From positions 10,353 through 74,352 of the forward strand of contig DASYQD010000079.1 of NCBI GenBank assembly GCA_036005845.1: DNA of 64,000 bases, written 5' to 3'. Positions 10,163 to 21,380 of the stretch are shown piece after piece. Numbering within the stretch: the stretch's first letter is position 1; every line of letters starts with the position of its first letter. This stretch comes from DASYQD01 sp036005845 (GTDB lineage Bacteria; Acidobacteriota; Thermoanaerobaculia; Multivoradales; JAIOJS01). The notes beneath the pieces were generated by a model that was not told the DNA's origin, searched no databases, and saw only the letters and a list, made by a program, of their open reading frames with translations. Both the position numbers and the translations under genes were made by a program.

Positions 10163-11635
10163 CTACGCCGCCGCGTCGGCCGCCGCCACCGCGGGCTCGT
10201 GGCGCCGCTTCCACGCCGCGTGGAGCTGCAGCAGCGGCGCGGTCATGAAGGTGGTGAGGAGGGCCATCAGCACCATCATCGAGAACACCGGCGGCGAGAG
10301 GATGCCGAGGTCGTAGCCGAGGTCGAGGACGATGAGGCCGACGAGGCCGCGGGTGTTCATCATCGCGCCGAGCGCGAAGGAGTCGGCCCAACCGATGCCG
10401 GTGATGCGCGCGGCGATCATCGTGCCGCCGATCTTGCCGGCGATGGCGACGCCGATGAGGGCGGCGCAGGCGAGCCAGCCGCCGAGGTCGTCGAGCAGGC
10501 CGATCTGCGTTCGCAGGCCGGTGAAGGCGAAGAAGAGCGGCAGCAGCAGCACCGAGGCGAAGGTCTCGAGGCGCCGCCGCAGGTAGCTGTGCACGCTCGA
10601 GTGGCGCGGCATCGCAACGCCGGCGAGGAAGGCGCCGAAGAGGGCGTGGATGCCGATCACTTCGGTGATGAGGGCGCAGAGGAAGAGGAACGACAGCGCG
10701 CCGGCCACCAGCGCCTCGCCCTCGACGTTGCCGCGCAAGAGGCGCGAGGCGGCGGGCTTGACGACGAGCAGCATGAGCAGCACGAAGGCGGCGGTCAACA
10801 GGAAGGTGACGAGCGCGCCGGCCAGCGCCGTCGCCTCGACCAGAGTGACCACCAGCGCCAGCAGGCACCAGGCGGTGACGTCGTCGACGGCGGCGCAGGC
10901 GATCGCGGTGGCGCCCAGCGGCGTGCGGGTGAGGCCGCGGTCCTCGAGGATGCGCGCCAGCACCGGGAAGGCGGTGATCGACATCGCCGTGCCCATGAAG
11001 AGGGCGAAGGCGGAAAAGCGCGTCCCCGGCGGCGCCAGCGAGCGGTAGAGCACCAGCGACAGCGCGCTGCCGAGCAGGAACGGCACGGTGATGCTCAGGT
11101 GGCTCACCCACACCGCCGCGTGCGCCGTCCGCCGCAGGTGCGCGGCGTCGAGGTCGATGCCGACGATGAACATGAAGAGCACGACGCCGATCTGGCTGAG
11201 GAGGCGCAGCGCGCCCATGGAATCCGGCGGGAAGAGGAAGGTCTGCGTCTGCGGCCAGATCCAGCCGAGCAGCGACGGGCCGAGCAGGATGCCGGCGATC
11301 ATCTCGCCGATCACCGCCGGCTGGTGGAAGCGGCGGAAGAGGCCACCCATCAGCCGTGCCGCGACGACGATCACCACCACCTGCAGCAGCAGGAGCGGCA
11401 GCGGACTCTGCAGGTTGGCGCGCAGGCGCGAGAGGAGGCCGCCGGCAGGGACCAGCGGGTGAACCGCAGCTCCAGCCGCCGCGGCCTGAGGAGCCGTGGT
11501 GGCGCGTGGTGCCGCGGATGCGTTCGTCGTGGCGTCGAAGCGCGAGCCGAGCTGCAGGATGCCGGCGATCGCGGCCACGAAGAGGCCGATGACCAGCACG
11601 TAGACGGCGACCTTGCGGATCAAGCTCAGGTTCAC
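10163..11635 (-). CDS. CPA2-type cation:proton antiporter (Kef/NapA-like)
   Basis: A 490-residue polytopic membrane protein with about 12-13 hydrophobic segments, typical of monovalent cation:proton antiporters (CPA2). Diagnostic stretches are IGEMIAGILLGPSLLGW in TM2-3, FMGTAMSITAFPVLARIL (discontinuous TM4), and CAAVDDVTAW, whose Asp pair is the ion-binding site of electrogenic CPA2 carriers. It lacks the C-terminal RCK/TrkA_N domain found in KefB/C, so it more resembles stand-alone Na+/H+ exchangers. A first hydrophobic segment (residues 9-30) and an Ala/Pro-rich loop precede the core. The start is GTG at 11635, and the gene is divergent from the kinase gene. Confidence 0.9.
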   Translation of the reverse strand: MNLSLIRKVAVYVLVIGLFVAAIAGILQLGSRFDATTNASAAPRATTAPQAAAAGAAVHPLVPAGGLLSRLRANLQSPLPLLLLQVVVIVVAARLMGGLFRRFHQPAVIGEMIAGILLGPSLLGWIWPQTQTFLFPPDSMGALRLLSQIGVVLFMFIVGIDLDAAHLRRTAHAAVWVSHLSITVPFLLGSALSLVLYRSLAPPGTRFSAFALFMGTAMSITAFPVLARILEDRGLTRTPLGATAIACAAVDDVTAWCLLALVVTLVEATALAGALVTFLLTAAFVLLMLLVVKPAASRLLRGNVEGEALVAGALSFLFLCALITEVIGIHALFGAFLAGVAMPRHSSVHSYLRRRLETFASVLLLPLFFAFTGLRTQIGLLDDLGGWLACAALIGVAIAGKIGGTMIAARITGIGWADSFALGAMMNTRGLVGLIVLDLGYDLGILSPPVFSMMVLMALLTTFMTAPLLQLHAAWKRRHEPAVAAADAAA

Positions 11636-11768
11636 GGGACGCGAAGCCTACCTCTGCCTGCCTCTGCCGGAATACGCGTCAAAAAGCAGAGGGCCGGCGA
11701 CCGCTTAGACGGCCGGAGCCGCCAAGATTCGCCGCCGCGCCGCCCTTTGCGCGATGATCTGAGCGCCC

Positions 11769-14501
<2,733 letters not shown>

Positions 14502-14585
14502 CCGCGGCCGGCGGCGGATTTGCAAACCGCGCTACCGGGCGCGCCACCAGGCGCGAATGCCCGGCCGCATCGAGGAGGTCATTCC

Positions 14586-15323
14586 TTGCAGATATACCAG
14601 TCCGCGCCGCAGGCGGAACGGCCGCGTCCACCCCATCGCAACACCACCGGCTTGCGCCCGGTGCCGCCAAACCGCGGCGCGCAGCGCTGTCGCCGCAAGT
14701 TCCTGCGCTTCTTCCCCGGCGGCTTCCACGACGAGAAGTACCTGGACTGGGAGCGCGGCTACAAGGAGGAGGCGCACCGGCGCTGGCTCGCCGAGCTCGA
14801 TCGTCGGGCTCATCGCGAGCTGCTGCGCGCGGGCGACTTCGCCGAGGTGGCGGCGCGAGCGGTGAAGATCGAGTCGCGCACCAATCTGCTCTTCTCGTTC
14901 GAGAAGATGGCGCTGCGCGACGCGGTGCGCGAGCCGCGCGGCGCCGAGGCCTTCGCGCGCGGGCTCTACGACTTCTTGCATGGCGGCGGCGACCTCGCCC
15001 GACGCTTCGAGCGCTGGGTCGAGGCGGTGGCGGGGCTCCCCCGCCGCCAGACCCGAGTGCTCACCTGGCCGCTGCTCACCGTCTTCGGCTTCCTCGCGCA
15101 GCCGGACACGCACGTGTTCCTCAAGCCCATGGTCACCCGCCGCGCCGCGCAGGAGTACGACTACGAGCTCCGTTACCGCCCTCGTCCCGACTGGGAGACG
15201 TACGCCAGCCTGCTCGACTTCGCGGCGTCGGTACGCCACGACCTGCGCGACCTGCGGCCGCGCGACCTCATCGACATCCAGTCGTTCTTGTGGGTGCAAG
15301 GGTCGGAGGAATACGCCGAGTGA
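14586..15323 (+). CDS. Conserved hypothetical protein (about 245 aa)
   Basis: I do not know a named family. After a basic, Pro-rich N-terminus the core begins at KFLRFFPGGFHDEKYLDWERGY and is helical and charged, ending in IDIQSFLWVQGSEEYAE. No signal peptide or membrane helices are seen. The TTG at 14586 is chosen because a GAGGAGGT ribosome site sits 7 bp upstream; the frame is open further up to 14520 but without a site. A start nearer to KFLRFF is also possible. It follows the kinase gene by 84 bp and precedes a DinB gene by 28 bp in the same direction, so all three may share a transcript. Confidence 0.7.
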   Translation: MQIYQSAPQAERPRPPHRNTTGLRPVPPNRGAQRCRRKFLRFFPGGFHDEKYLDWERGYKEEAHRRWLAELDRRAHRELLRAGDFAEVAARAVKIESRTNLLFSFEKMALRDAVREPRGAEAFARGLYDFLHGGGDLARRFERWVEAVAGLPRRQTRVLTWPLLTVFGFLAQPDTHVFLKPMVTRRAAQEYDYELRYRPRPDWETYASLLDFAASVRHDLRDLRPRDLIDIQSFLWVQGSEEYAE

Positions 15324-15351
15324 GGGCGCGGCGGTGCTAGGTTAGGCGGCG

Positions 15352-15924
15352 GTGGAACCCGCACCCGTCGCCGAGCCGTGGACCGCCGCGGAGATCGTGC
15401 GCGACCTCACCGCCGTGCGCGCATGGAGCGCGCGCTTCTGGCAGCAATTCGACGTGGCGGAGTTCTTCGCGCCGATCGGTGACGCCTGGTCGCCGGCGGA
15501 CCACGTGCGGCATCTCGTAAAGTCGAACCGCCCGGTGGCCATGGCGCTCGGTTTGCCGAAGATCGTGCTGCTGCTCCGCTTCGGCTTCGCGCGGCGGCCT
15601 TCGGCGCCCTACTCGCAGCTCGTCGCCCGCTACCACGGCGAGCTGGCGGCGGGCCTGAAGGCGGGCAGCTACGCGGCCTCGCCGCTACCGCCTGAACGCC
15701 AAACGGCCGAGGAGCGCCAGCGCTCACTCACCAACCTCGACGAGACGGCCGCCGCGGTCGGCCGCGCCCTCGGCAAGTGGGGCGAGCGCGCCCTCGACCG
15801 CCTCCGCATTCCGCACCCGGCCATGGGCCCACTGACGGTGCGCGAGATGGCGTTCTTTACGCTCTACCACAACACGCACCACGTCCTCGGCGCCGCGCGG
15901 CGCCTCGAGACGAAGGCGAGCTGA
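15352..15924 (+). CDS. DinB-family four-helix protein (putative metal-dependent thiol transferase)
   Basis: A 190-residue protein with the DinB/YfiT-like four-helix fold. The likely metal ligands are the His in WSPADHVRHL (about residues 44-53) and the NTHH near residues 171-174, giving the usual three-His site. Family members act as thiol-dependent transferases or in stress responses, but most have no assigned substrate. Start is GTG at 15352. It is in line with the preceding hypothetical gene (28 bp gap) and convergent with the next small minus-strand gene. Confidence 0.8.
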   Translation: MEPAPVAEPWTAAEIVRDLTAVRAWSARFWQQFDVAEFFAPIGDAWSPADHVRHLVKSNRPVAMALGLPKIVLLLRFGFARRPSAPYSQLVARYHGELAAGLKAGSYAASPLPPERQTAEERQRSLTNLDETAAAVGRALGKWGERALDRLRIPHPAMGPLTVREMAFFTLYHNTHHVLGAARRLETKAS

Positions 15925-15940
15925 TCGTTGTCGTCGCGCC

Positions 15941-16282
15941 TCAGCGCGGCGACGCTTCACGCTCGAGCGCGACGTAGAGCGGCCCGACTCCCAACATCGC
16001 GAAGAGCATCGTGCCGAAGCCGGCGCGGTTGCTCGCCACCATGCGCACCTCTTCGCCGGCGCCGAGCTCGACTTCGATGCTCTTTCGGAGCAACGTGTTG
16101 AACGCCTTCAACCGATGCCGCCCGGGCTCCACGTCGCCCGTCGCCGACTGGCCCGGCATCAGCACCCCCAGCCGCTCGCCGTCGAGCCACACGGTGATCG
16201 GATAGGGATCGCCCAGCCCTCCGGGCGGCGGCCGACGAACCGTCAGGCGCGCCGGCCGCGGTGACATCTCCAGCTCCGCCAC
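15941..16282 (-). CDS. Small hypothetical protein with PEGA-like beta segment
   Basis: A 113-residue protein. The central VWLDGERLGVLMPGQ...VEPGRHRLKAF resembles a PEGA-type beta domain (surface or carrier motif with a PG-R-H turn). A moderately hydrophobic stretch near the C-terminus (FGTMLFAMLGVGPLYVAL) could be a membrane or membrane-peripheral helix. No signal peptide. It is convergent with dinB (16 bp between stops) and divergent from the ferritin-like gene. Confidence 0.6.
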   Translation of the reverse strand: MAELEMSPRPARLTVRRPPPGGLGDPYPITVWLDGERLGVLMPGQSATGDVEPGRHRLKAFNTLLRKSIEVELGAGEEVRMVASNRAGFGTMLFAMLGVGPLYVALEREASPR

Positions 16283-16346
16283 GGCCGCATCCTAGGCGCT
16301 CGGCCGCGATCTTGCAGCGCGAGCGCGCGGGAGGGAGAGGAGCGTC

Positions 16347-16823
16347 ATGGCGAAAAACAAGAAGAAGAACGCATCGAAGGGCGGCCGCGAGCAGCTGATC
16401 GCCGACCTCAACGAGGACCTCGCCCGCGAGTACCAGGCGATCATCGCCTACGTCGTCTACTCGCAGGTGTTGAAGGGCGCCGAGTACATGGCGATCGCCG
16501 CCGAGCTCGAGAAGCACGCCGCCGAGGAGCTCGGGCACGCCATCCTGGTGGCGCAGCAGATCGATTACCTGGGCGGCACGCCGGCGGTCGTCCCCAAGCC
16601 GGTCAAGCTGTCCGACGATCCGCGGGCGCTGCTGCGCTTCGACCTCGAGAACGAGGCCGAGACCATCCGCAACTACCGCCGCCGCCTGCGGCAGGCGGAA
16701 GCGCTGTCGGAGTTCGCCATCGCCGAGCACCTCCGCGAGATCCTGATGGCCGAGCAGGAACACCTGATCGACCTCGCCACCGCGCTCGGCGAGGACCCGC
16801 CGGACCTCAGCGAAGCGCCGTAA
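16347..16823 (+). CDS. Ferritin-like diiron protein (bacterioferritin/rubrerythrin superfamily)
   Basis: A 158-residue protein whose body is a four-helix bundle. After a Lys-rich N-terminal tail (residues 2-13) come the iron-ligand patterns E-Y in DLAREYQAII, EKHAAEELGHA (E..H pair), ENEAETIRNY, and MAEQEHLIDL (E..EH). These match the two ExxH half-sites of ferritin-like domains that bind and oxidise Fe(II). Length fits a bacterioferritin or DPS-like protein, and no haem Met is obvious. GAGGGAGAGGAGCGTC gives a good ribosome site. The Lys-rich tail might bind DNA, as in some Dps proteins; that is inference. Confidence 0.82.
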   Translation: MAKNKKKNASKGGREQLIADLNEDLAREYQAIIAYVVYSQVLKGAEYMAIAAELEKHAAEELGHAILVAQQIDYLGGTPAVVPKPVKLSDDPRALLRFDLENEAETIRNYRRRLRQAEALSEFAIAEHLREILMAEQEHLIDLATALGEDPPDLSEAP

Positions 16824-16848
16824 CGCATCGCGCGCTGCTGCCCTCGGG

Positions 16849-17487
16849 CTAGAGGGGTGAGAGGTCGCGAACGCCGAGCGGATCGAGGCGTCCGAAGAGG
16901 GCGCGCGGCCGCCGCTCGAAGGCGGGCCGATGGACGCGCACGATGTCGAACGAGGAGAGCGCGAAGGCCAGCGCCACCCACCAGAACGCGAAGGGTCCGA
17001 TCGGCTCGAACTCGAAGTCCATGCCGGAGCGCACGGCGCGGATCGCGGTCACCGCGAGGAAAGCGCCGACGACGACGAAGAGGATCCCCATCCTGCCCGA
17101 GACCAGCGCCCGCCGCCGCATCTTCTCGAGCTCGCTCGCCCGCGGCATCGTCCACAGCTCGCGCGAGCGCTCGACCAGCGACCACGCGAAGGGCAGGAAC
17201 ACCGGCCAGCCCTCGCGCGCCATCGCCATCACCACCCGGCCGACCTCGGGATAGAGCACGCCGAGGCCGACCACGAGGAGCCCGCCGGCCCACAGCGGCG
17301 GCGGCTTGCGCAGCCGCGTCGCGATGTCGGTGAGCGTGAGCTGCGCCAGGGAGAAGATCACCTCGATGAAGACCAGCGCCTCGAGGGATTCGCCGATCCA
17401 CGGCTGCCACCCGGGCGCCAGCGCGTAGACGACGGCGCCACCGACGAGCGCGAGCTCGGGGAGGAGCTTGGCGAGGAGCGCACCCAC
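16849..17487 (-). CDS. Integral membrane protein of unknown function (212 aa)
   Basis: Four hydrophobic segments are visible (about residues 9-25, 36-52, 66-85, 128-150), followed by an amphipathic FAFWWVALAFALSSFDIV segment and a basic C-terminus. I recognise no family. Start is GTG at 17487. It lies 17 bp downstream of the thiolase gene on the same strand, so the two are probably co-transcribed. Confidence 0.65.
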   Translation of the reverse strand: MGALLAKLLPELALVGGAVVYALAPGWQPWIGESLEALVFIEVIFSLAQLTLTDIATRLRKPPPLWAGGLLVVGLGVLYPEVGRVVMAMAREGWPVFLPFAWSLVERSRELWTMPRASELEKMRRRALVSGRMGILFVVVGAFLAVTAIRAVRSGMDFEFEPIGPFAFWWVALAFALSSFDIVRVHRPAFERRPRALFGRLDPLGVRDLSPL

Positions 17488-17504
17488 GATAGAGAACGAA
17501 ACTT

Positions 17505-18701
17505 CTAGCCTTTGACCTCGAACAGGGCCGCGATGCCGACGTCGCCGGCGGCGCAGCCGAAGACGAGGACGCGGCCGCCGCCGAGGTCCACCGCTTCTTC
17601 CAGCGCCTCGATGAGCACGCGCGTCAGGGTCGGTCCCTGCGGGTGGCCCCAGACGAGCGAGCTGCCGGTGTTGTTCATCTTGTGCCAGTCGTAGCCGAGG
17701 ACCTTGGCGAAGATGGCGTCGTTGACGGCGAAGGGATTGTGGTTCTTGACCACCGCGACGTCGTTCATCGTCAGCCCGGTTCGCGCCAACAGTTTCTGCA
17801 CCGCGACGACCGGCGCCTCGGGCATGAACGCGGGCGCCACGCGCACCTCGGTCTTCGCGACGAAGCGGATGTCGATCTCGGGCCGGCGCGACAGCTCGCG
17901 CGCCTTCTCCTCGCTCGTCACCAGCAGGGTTGCCATCCCGTCGGAAGCGTGGGTCTGCGTGCCGCTGGTCACCGTGGGCTCGAGCTCGCGCATCGCCGCC
18001 AGCGCCTCGCGCGTGAGCCTACGCACTCCGGCGTCGCTGTCGACGCGGCCGAGCTTCTTGCCGGAGTTGTCGAGCACGTCGAAGGGGACGAGGATGCGGT
18101 CGAGCCAGCCGCGGCCGAGGGTCTCGAAGTACTGCTCGTGACGCCAGAGCGCCAGCTCGTCGACCTCGCGGCGGTCGATGCTGTGCTTGCGCGCGGCGTT
18201 GCCGGCGGTCGTCAGCATCGCCTGGCCGGTCGCGGGGTCGAAGCCGAAGTTGTCCCACACGTCGGCGAGCGCGAAGGTGCGCTGCGGCGTGCGGCGTTCG
18301 GGAAAGACGCCCACCGGCGAGTCGCTGGTGCGGTCGAAGGTGACGACGCCGACGACGTCGCGCCCCGATTGCACCTCGTTGCCGGCGAGCAGCACGGCTT
18401 GCAGGCCAGTGGCGCACGCCTGCTCGACGTGGAAGCCGGGCACGCGCTCGCCCAGGCAGCTCGCCACCAACGGCGCGGTCCAGAACTTCCAGTGCCAGGG
18501 CACCGTCGAGCCGATGACGAGCGACTCGAGCTCGCTCTTCGGCACCTGGCGTAGCGACAGGATGCGCGCCGCCGCCTCGCCGGCGAACTGGCCGATGTTG
18601 ACCTCGGCGAGCGGCGACTGCTGCCAGGCCGGGAAGTAGCTGCTGCCCCAGGTGCCATATGGAATCCGCGCGCGGGGGTGGAGTCGATCTTCGGGCGTCA
18701 T
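17505..18701 (-). CDS. Thiolase-family acyl-CoA acetyltransferase
   Basis: A 398-residue thiolase-superfamily enzyme (acetyl-CoA C-acyltransferase type). The nucleophilic Cys lies in EQACATGLQA (about residue 95), the NHNPFAVND segment carries the catalytic His in the NxHPF-type motif, GHPQGPT replaces the usual GHPxGxx loop, and the second Cys is in FGCAAGD near the C-terminus. Full length for the family. It would condense or cleave acyl-CoAs; physiological direction is unknown. The N-terminus (MTPEDRLHPRARIPYG) is unusual for thiolases and may mark a specialised subgroup. Confidence 0.85.
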   Translation of the reverse strand: MTPEDRLHPRARIPYGTWGSSYFPAWQQSPLAEVNIGQFAGEAAARILSLRQVPKSELESLVIGSTVPWHWKFWTAPLVASCLGERVPGFHVEQACATGLQAVLLAGNEVQSGRDVVGVVTFDRTSDSPVGVFPERRTPQRTFALADVWDNFGFDPATGQAMLTTAGNAARKHSIDRREVDELALWRHEQYFETLGRGWLDRILVPFDVLDNSGKKLGRVDSDAGVRRLTREALAAMRELEPTVTSGTQTHASDGMATLLVTSEEKARELSRRPEIDIRFVAKTEVRVAPAFMPEAPVVAVQKLLARTGLTMNDVAVVKNHNPFAVNDAIFAKVLGYDWHKMNNTGSSLVWGHPQGPTLTRVLIEALEEAVDLGGGRVLVFGCAAGDVGIAALFEVKG

Positions 18702-18726
18702 GCGGCCTCCTGCCGGCTATTGTGTC

Positions 18727-18972
18727 TCACGCTGGGCGAGCCACTGCCGCGGGCCCTTCCTCGTGCCGCGCCGGCGCCTCGTCGTCGGGCTCGAAGATGC
18801 CTTCGATGGGCTGACCGAAGAGCCGCGCGATACGGAACGCCAGCGGCAGACCGGGGTCGTACTTGCCGGTCTCGATGGCGTTGACCGTCTGCCGCGACAC
18901 CTGCAGCCGCCCCGCCAGCTCCGCTTGCGACCAACTGCGCTCGGCGCGCAGCACCCGCAGCCGGTTCCTCAC
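18727..18972 (-). CDS. XRE-family helix-turn-helix regulator (81 aa)
   Basis: A minimal Cro/CI-type regulator: RNRLRVLRAERSWSQAELA is helix 1-2, VSRQTVNAIETGKYDP the recognition helix, then a short acidic tail. The GTG start at 18972 overlaps the stop of the upstream membrane-protein gene (GTGA) and has a GGAGGT site, so the two are translationally coupled. This gene pair (small membrane protein plus stand-alone HTH of the YozG type) is common; the HTH likely represses its own promoter through the inverted repeats at 19431-19492. Confidence 0.85.
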   Translation of the reverse strand: MRNRLRVLRAERSWSQAELAGRLQVSRQTVNAIETGKYDPGLPLAFRIARLFGQPIEGIFEPDDEAPARHEEGPAAVARPA

Positions 18973-19406
18973 CGGTACCTCCGCGCCACCCACCACTGCG
19001 CGAAACCCCAGACGAAGAACATCAGGAACAGCGGCGTGGTGATGTCGAGGCTGGGCCCTCCCGCACGCTCGACGACGCGCCACGACATCATGAACAGCGC
19101 CCCGACGCCGAACGTCAGCCCCAACGCCTCGAGCTGGACTTTGCGCAAGAGCTCGTCGGCCTCGCGCAGGAAGACGATGTAGGCGTGCAGCGCTGCCACG
19201 CCGGGAAGCGCGGTCAACGCCGCAACCGCCCAGCCGAGCGGGCCGTGGAACGTCGCGCCGCCGTGCTTGACCGTCAGGCTGCCGACGGTCCACAGGGCGA
19301 CCCAGGCGAGGAGCCAGTAGTTGTAGCGCATGAGGTTGCGGTGGTCGTGGGCGGTGAGGTCGCCGCAGAAGGTGGAGCGGGTTCGGGCGGTGAGCTCGGG
19401 GGTCAC
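18969..19406 (-). CDS. Small membrane protein, partner of the XRE regulator
   Basis: About 145 residues from the GTG at 19406, which has a GAGGAGGG site; an in-frame ATG further up (19490) would place the start inside the operator region and is rejected. Four hydrophobic segments can be seen (YNYWLLAWVALWTVG, WAVAALTALPGVAAL, LGLTFGVGALFMMSW, LFLMFFVWGFAQWW). Its last codons overlap the HTH gene by 4 bp. Function is unknown; paired membrane/HTH units of this sort are thought to sense the envelope or nutrient state. Confidence 0.72.
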   Translation of the reverse strand: MTPELTARTRSTFCGDLTAHDHRNLMRYNYWLLAWVALWTVGSLTVKHGGATFHGPLGWAVAALTALPGVAALHAYIVFLREADELLRKVQLEALGLTFGVGALFMMSWRVVERAGGPSLDITTPLFLMFFVWGFAQWWVARRYR

Positions 19407-19430
19407 GGATCCCTCCTCGTGTGAAGCGAG

Positions 19431-19492
19431 CTTGGCGTTTTGCCAAGTGTGCTTGACAAGAAGAGTAAATGCAGCTTGACTGAATGTCAAGC
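19431..19492 (-). promoter_or_regulatory. Promoter and paired inverted-repeat operators of the membrane protein/XRE operon
   Basis: Read on the minus strand, TTGACA (19490-19485) and TACTCT (19467-19462) are separated by 17 bp. Two inverted repeats share the same layout, a CTTGRC-type arm, a 5-bp spacer and its complement: GCTTGAC-N5-GTCAAGC at 19474-19492 covers the -35 box, and CTTGGC-N5-GCCAAG at 19431-19447 lies just past the expected transcription start. A further CTTGACAAG element sits between them (19452-19460). This arrangement fits repression by the XRE protein encoded downstream. The repeats are seen directly; the regulator match is inferred. Confidence 0.65.
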
Positions 19493-19595
19493 ATCATTTA
19501 CAGACCCCCGCTGACGCGCGGTGGTCAACGGATGGTCGCCGGATGCTGACGTCGCCTCTTGCGAGTCCCCCACGAGGCGGGCTAGGGTCGCGTCC

Positions 19596-20522
19596 GTGGC
19601 TCACGACCGCCTGAGCGTCGCTCTCCTGTCGGAGGTCTTTCCGGACACTGCCGCGCAGGAGCGGCTCCCGGCTGCCTTGGCCGCGGCGCGTGACCGCGGG
19701 GCGGAGCTGGTCGTGCTTCCCGAGCTGCCGCTCAACCCGTGGTCGCCGGCTTCGGCGCAGCCGCGCGCGGAGGATGCCGAGCCGCCACGAGGACCGCGAC
19801 ATGGAGTGCTCGCAGACGCCGCGCGCGCAGTCGGCGTGGCCGTGCTCGGCGGCGCCATCGTCGAAGAGGACGGCGTGCGCCGCAACCGCGCGCTGCTCTT
19901 CGGTCGCGACGGCTCGCTGCTCGCCGCCTACGACAAGAACCATCTGCCGAACGAGGAAGGGTTCTGGGAAGCGGCGCACTACCAGCCCGGCAACGCGCCG
20001 CCGAATCCGGCGTGGGTCGACGGCTTCGCGATCGGCATCCAGCTCTGCTCCGATCTCAACCGCCCCGAGCTGGGCCACGCACTGGCGGCGGCGGGCGCGC
20101 TCGCCATCGTCGGACCGCGCGCCACCCAGGCGGCGACGTGGGAGCGGTGGCGCCTCGTGCTGCAGGCGACGGCGATGACCGCCTGCGCCTACGTCCTCAG
20201 CGTCGCGCGGCCGCGGCCGGAGAACGGCGTGACGCTCGGCGGCCCGTCGTTCGTCGCCGGACCCGACGGCACGGTGCTGCTCGAGAGCCAGGAGCCGCTG
20301 GTGCTGGTGACGCTCGAGCGGCGTGCAGTCCAGACGGCGCGGCAGGGCTATCCCGGCTACCTCACCGTGCGTCCCGAGCTCTACGCCGGCGCGTGGGAGC
20401 AGGCCGGACGCGCGATGGCGATCGAGGCCGCGGCGGCCGACGACGACACCGACATCGAAAGCCTCGACGAGGCGCGCGCGCCGCACTCCAGAACGCAGCC
20501 GTTCGCGATCCCACGAGGCTGA
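19596..20522 (+). CDS. Carbon-nitrogen hydrolase (nitrilase superfamily)
   Basis: About 308 residues from the GTG at 19596. The catalytic triad is visible: Glu in VLPELPLNPW, Lys in YDKNHLPNEEGFWE, and Cys in IGIQLCSDLNRPE. Such enzymes hydrolyse nitriles, amides or ureido compounds. Asp after the Cys and the NRPE segment depart from the commonest CYDxxFPE pattern, so the substrate class is uncertain. A long acidic and then basic C-terminal tail follows the domain. Start chosen because the N-terminal strand (RLSVALLSEV) follows directly; the upstream open frame shows no domain. Confidence 0.82.
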   Translation: MAHDRLSVALLSEVFPDTAAQERLPAALAAARDRGAELVVLPELPLNPWSPASAQPRAEDAEPPRGPRHGVLADAARAVGVAVLGGAIVEEDGVRRNRALLFGRDGSLLAAYDKNHLPNEEGFWEAAHYQPGNAPPNPAWVDGFAIGIQLCSDLNRPELGHALAAAGALAIVGPRATQAATWERWRLVLQATAMTACAYVLSVARPRPENGVTLGGPSFVAGPDGTVLLESQEPLVLVTLERRAVQTARQGYPGYLTVRPELYAGAWEQAGRAMAIEAAAADDDTDIESLDEARAPHSRTQPFAIPRG

Positions 20523-20570
20523 GCGGCGGCGACCGTCGTTCGGATCGCGGCAGCGATTCTGTCGTTGCGT

Positions 20571-21368
20571 TCAGCGCCCGGCCAAGCCGCCGATCACGTC
20601 GATGAGCGCGTGAGCGATGGCGCCGGGCACGATGCTCCGCCGCCAGGCGGCCAGCAGACCGAAGCCGAGGCCATAGATCGCCGTCACCAGGGCCGGCCGC
20701 CATCCCTGGTAGAGATGCGCGACGCCGAAGATGAGCGCTTGCGCCGCGACTGCCAGCGGCAGGCTGCCGCCGAGCGCCCAGAGCTGCGGCTGCAGGTAGC
20801 CGCGAAAGACCGCCTCCTCGCAACAGCCGGCGGCGATCGACACGACGACCCAGAGAAGAATCTCGGCGGGCTGGCGCGGCAGCAGGAACGCGGTTCTCGC
20901 CGGCGCCGGCGCGAGCATCCATTGCAGTGCCAGCGAGACGCCGCGCAGCATCACCACGGTGCCGGCGGCGAGCAGGACGTCGCGGCCGGCGTCGAGCGGT
21001 GAACGCCAGCGCCTGCCGACGAGGTCGATCGCCGCACGGCCCTGCTTGCGCAGACCGATGACGACGAACCAGACGAGCCCCAGCTCGAGCGCCAGCAGCG
21101 AGACGTAGAGCGGCAGACGGGAGGTAGCGGCGGCGCCGCCGGGGAATGCCGCGCCACCTCGCCGCAGCAGAGAGACGGCGGCGATGCCGGCGACGATGAG
21201 CAGGAAGCGAAAGGTGTGACGTCGCGAGGCCAGCGGCTGCGGCTCGGCTGCGGTCGGCGGCGCACCAACAACCGTCCGCAGCGCGGCAGCAACCGTCGCT
21301 GGCACGGACGGAGTGTCCGCGGAGGAAGCGGAGCGCGGCGTTGGCGTCGGGTTCAACTCACGAGTCAT
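20571..21368 (-). CDS. CPBP-family intramembrane metalloprotease
   Basis: A 265-residue membrane protein of the CAAX-processing/bacteriocin-immunity (CPBP, Abi) family. The EExxxR motif is seen as CCEEAVFRGYLQP, the second motif as IFGVAHLYQGW, and the third as IAHALIDVIGG, together forming the metal site inside the membrane. There are about 6-7 TM segments; the ~45-residue N-terminal tail is Pro/Ala-rich and probably cytoplasmic. It begins 12 bp after the TetR gene and is likely controlled with it. Confidence 0.85.
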   Translation of the reverse strand: MTRELNPTPTPRSASSADTPSVPATVAAALRTVVGAPPTAAEPQPLASRRHTFRFLLIVAGIAAVSLLRRGGAAFPGGAAATSRLPLYVSLLALELGLVWFVVIGLRKQGRAAIDLVGRRWRSPLDAGRDVLLAAGTVVMLRGVSLALQWMLAPAPARTAFLLPRQPAEILLWVVVSIAAGCCEEAVFRGYLQPQLWALGGSLPLAVAAQALIFGVAHLYQGWRPALVTAIYGLGFGLLAAWRRSIVPGAIAHALIDVIGGLAGR

Positions 21369-21380
21369 GGTGATCCTTCG

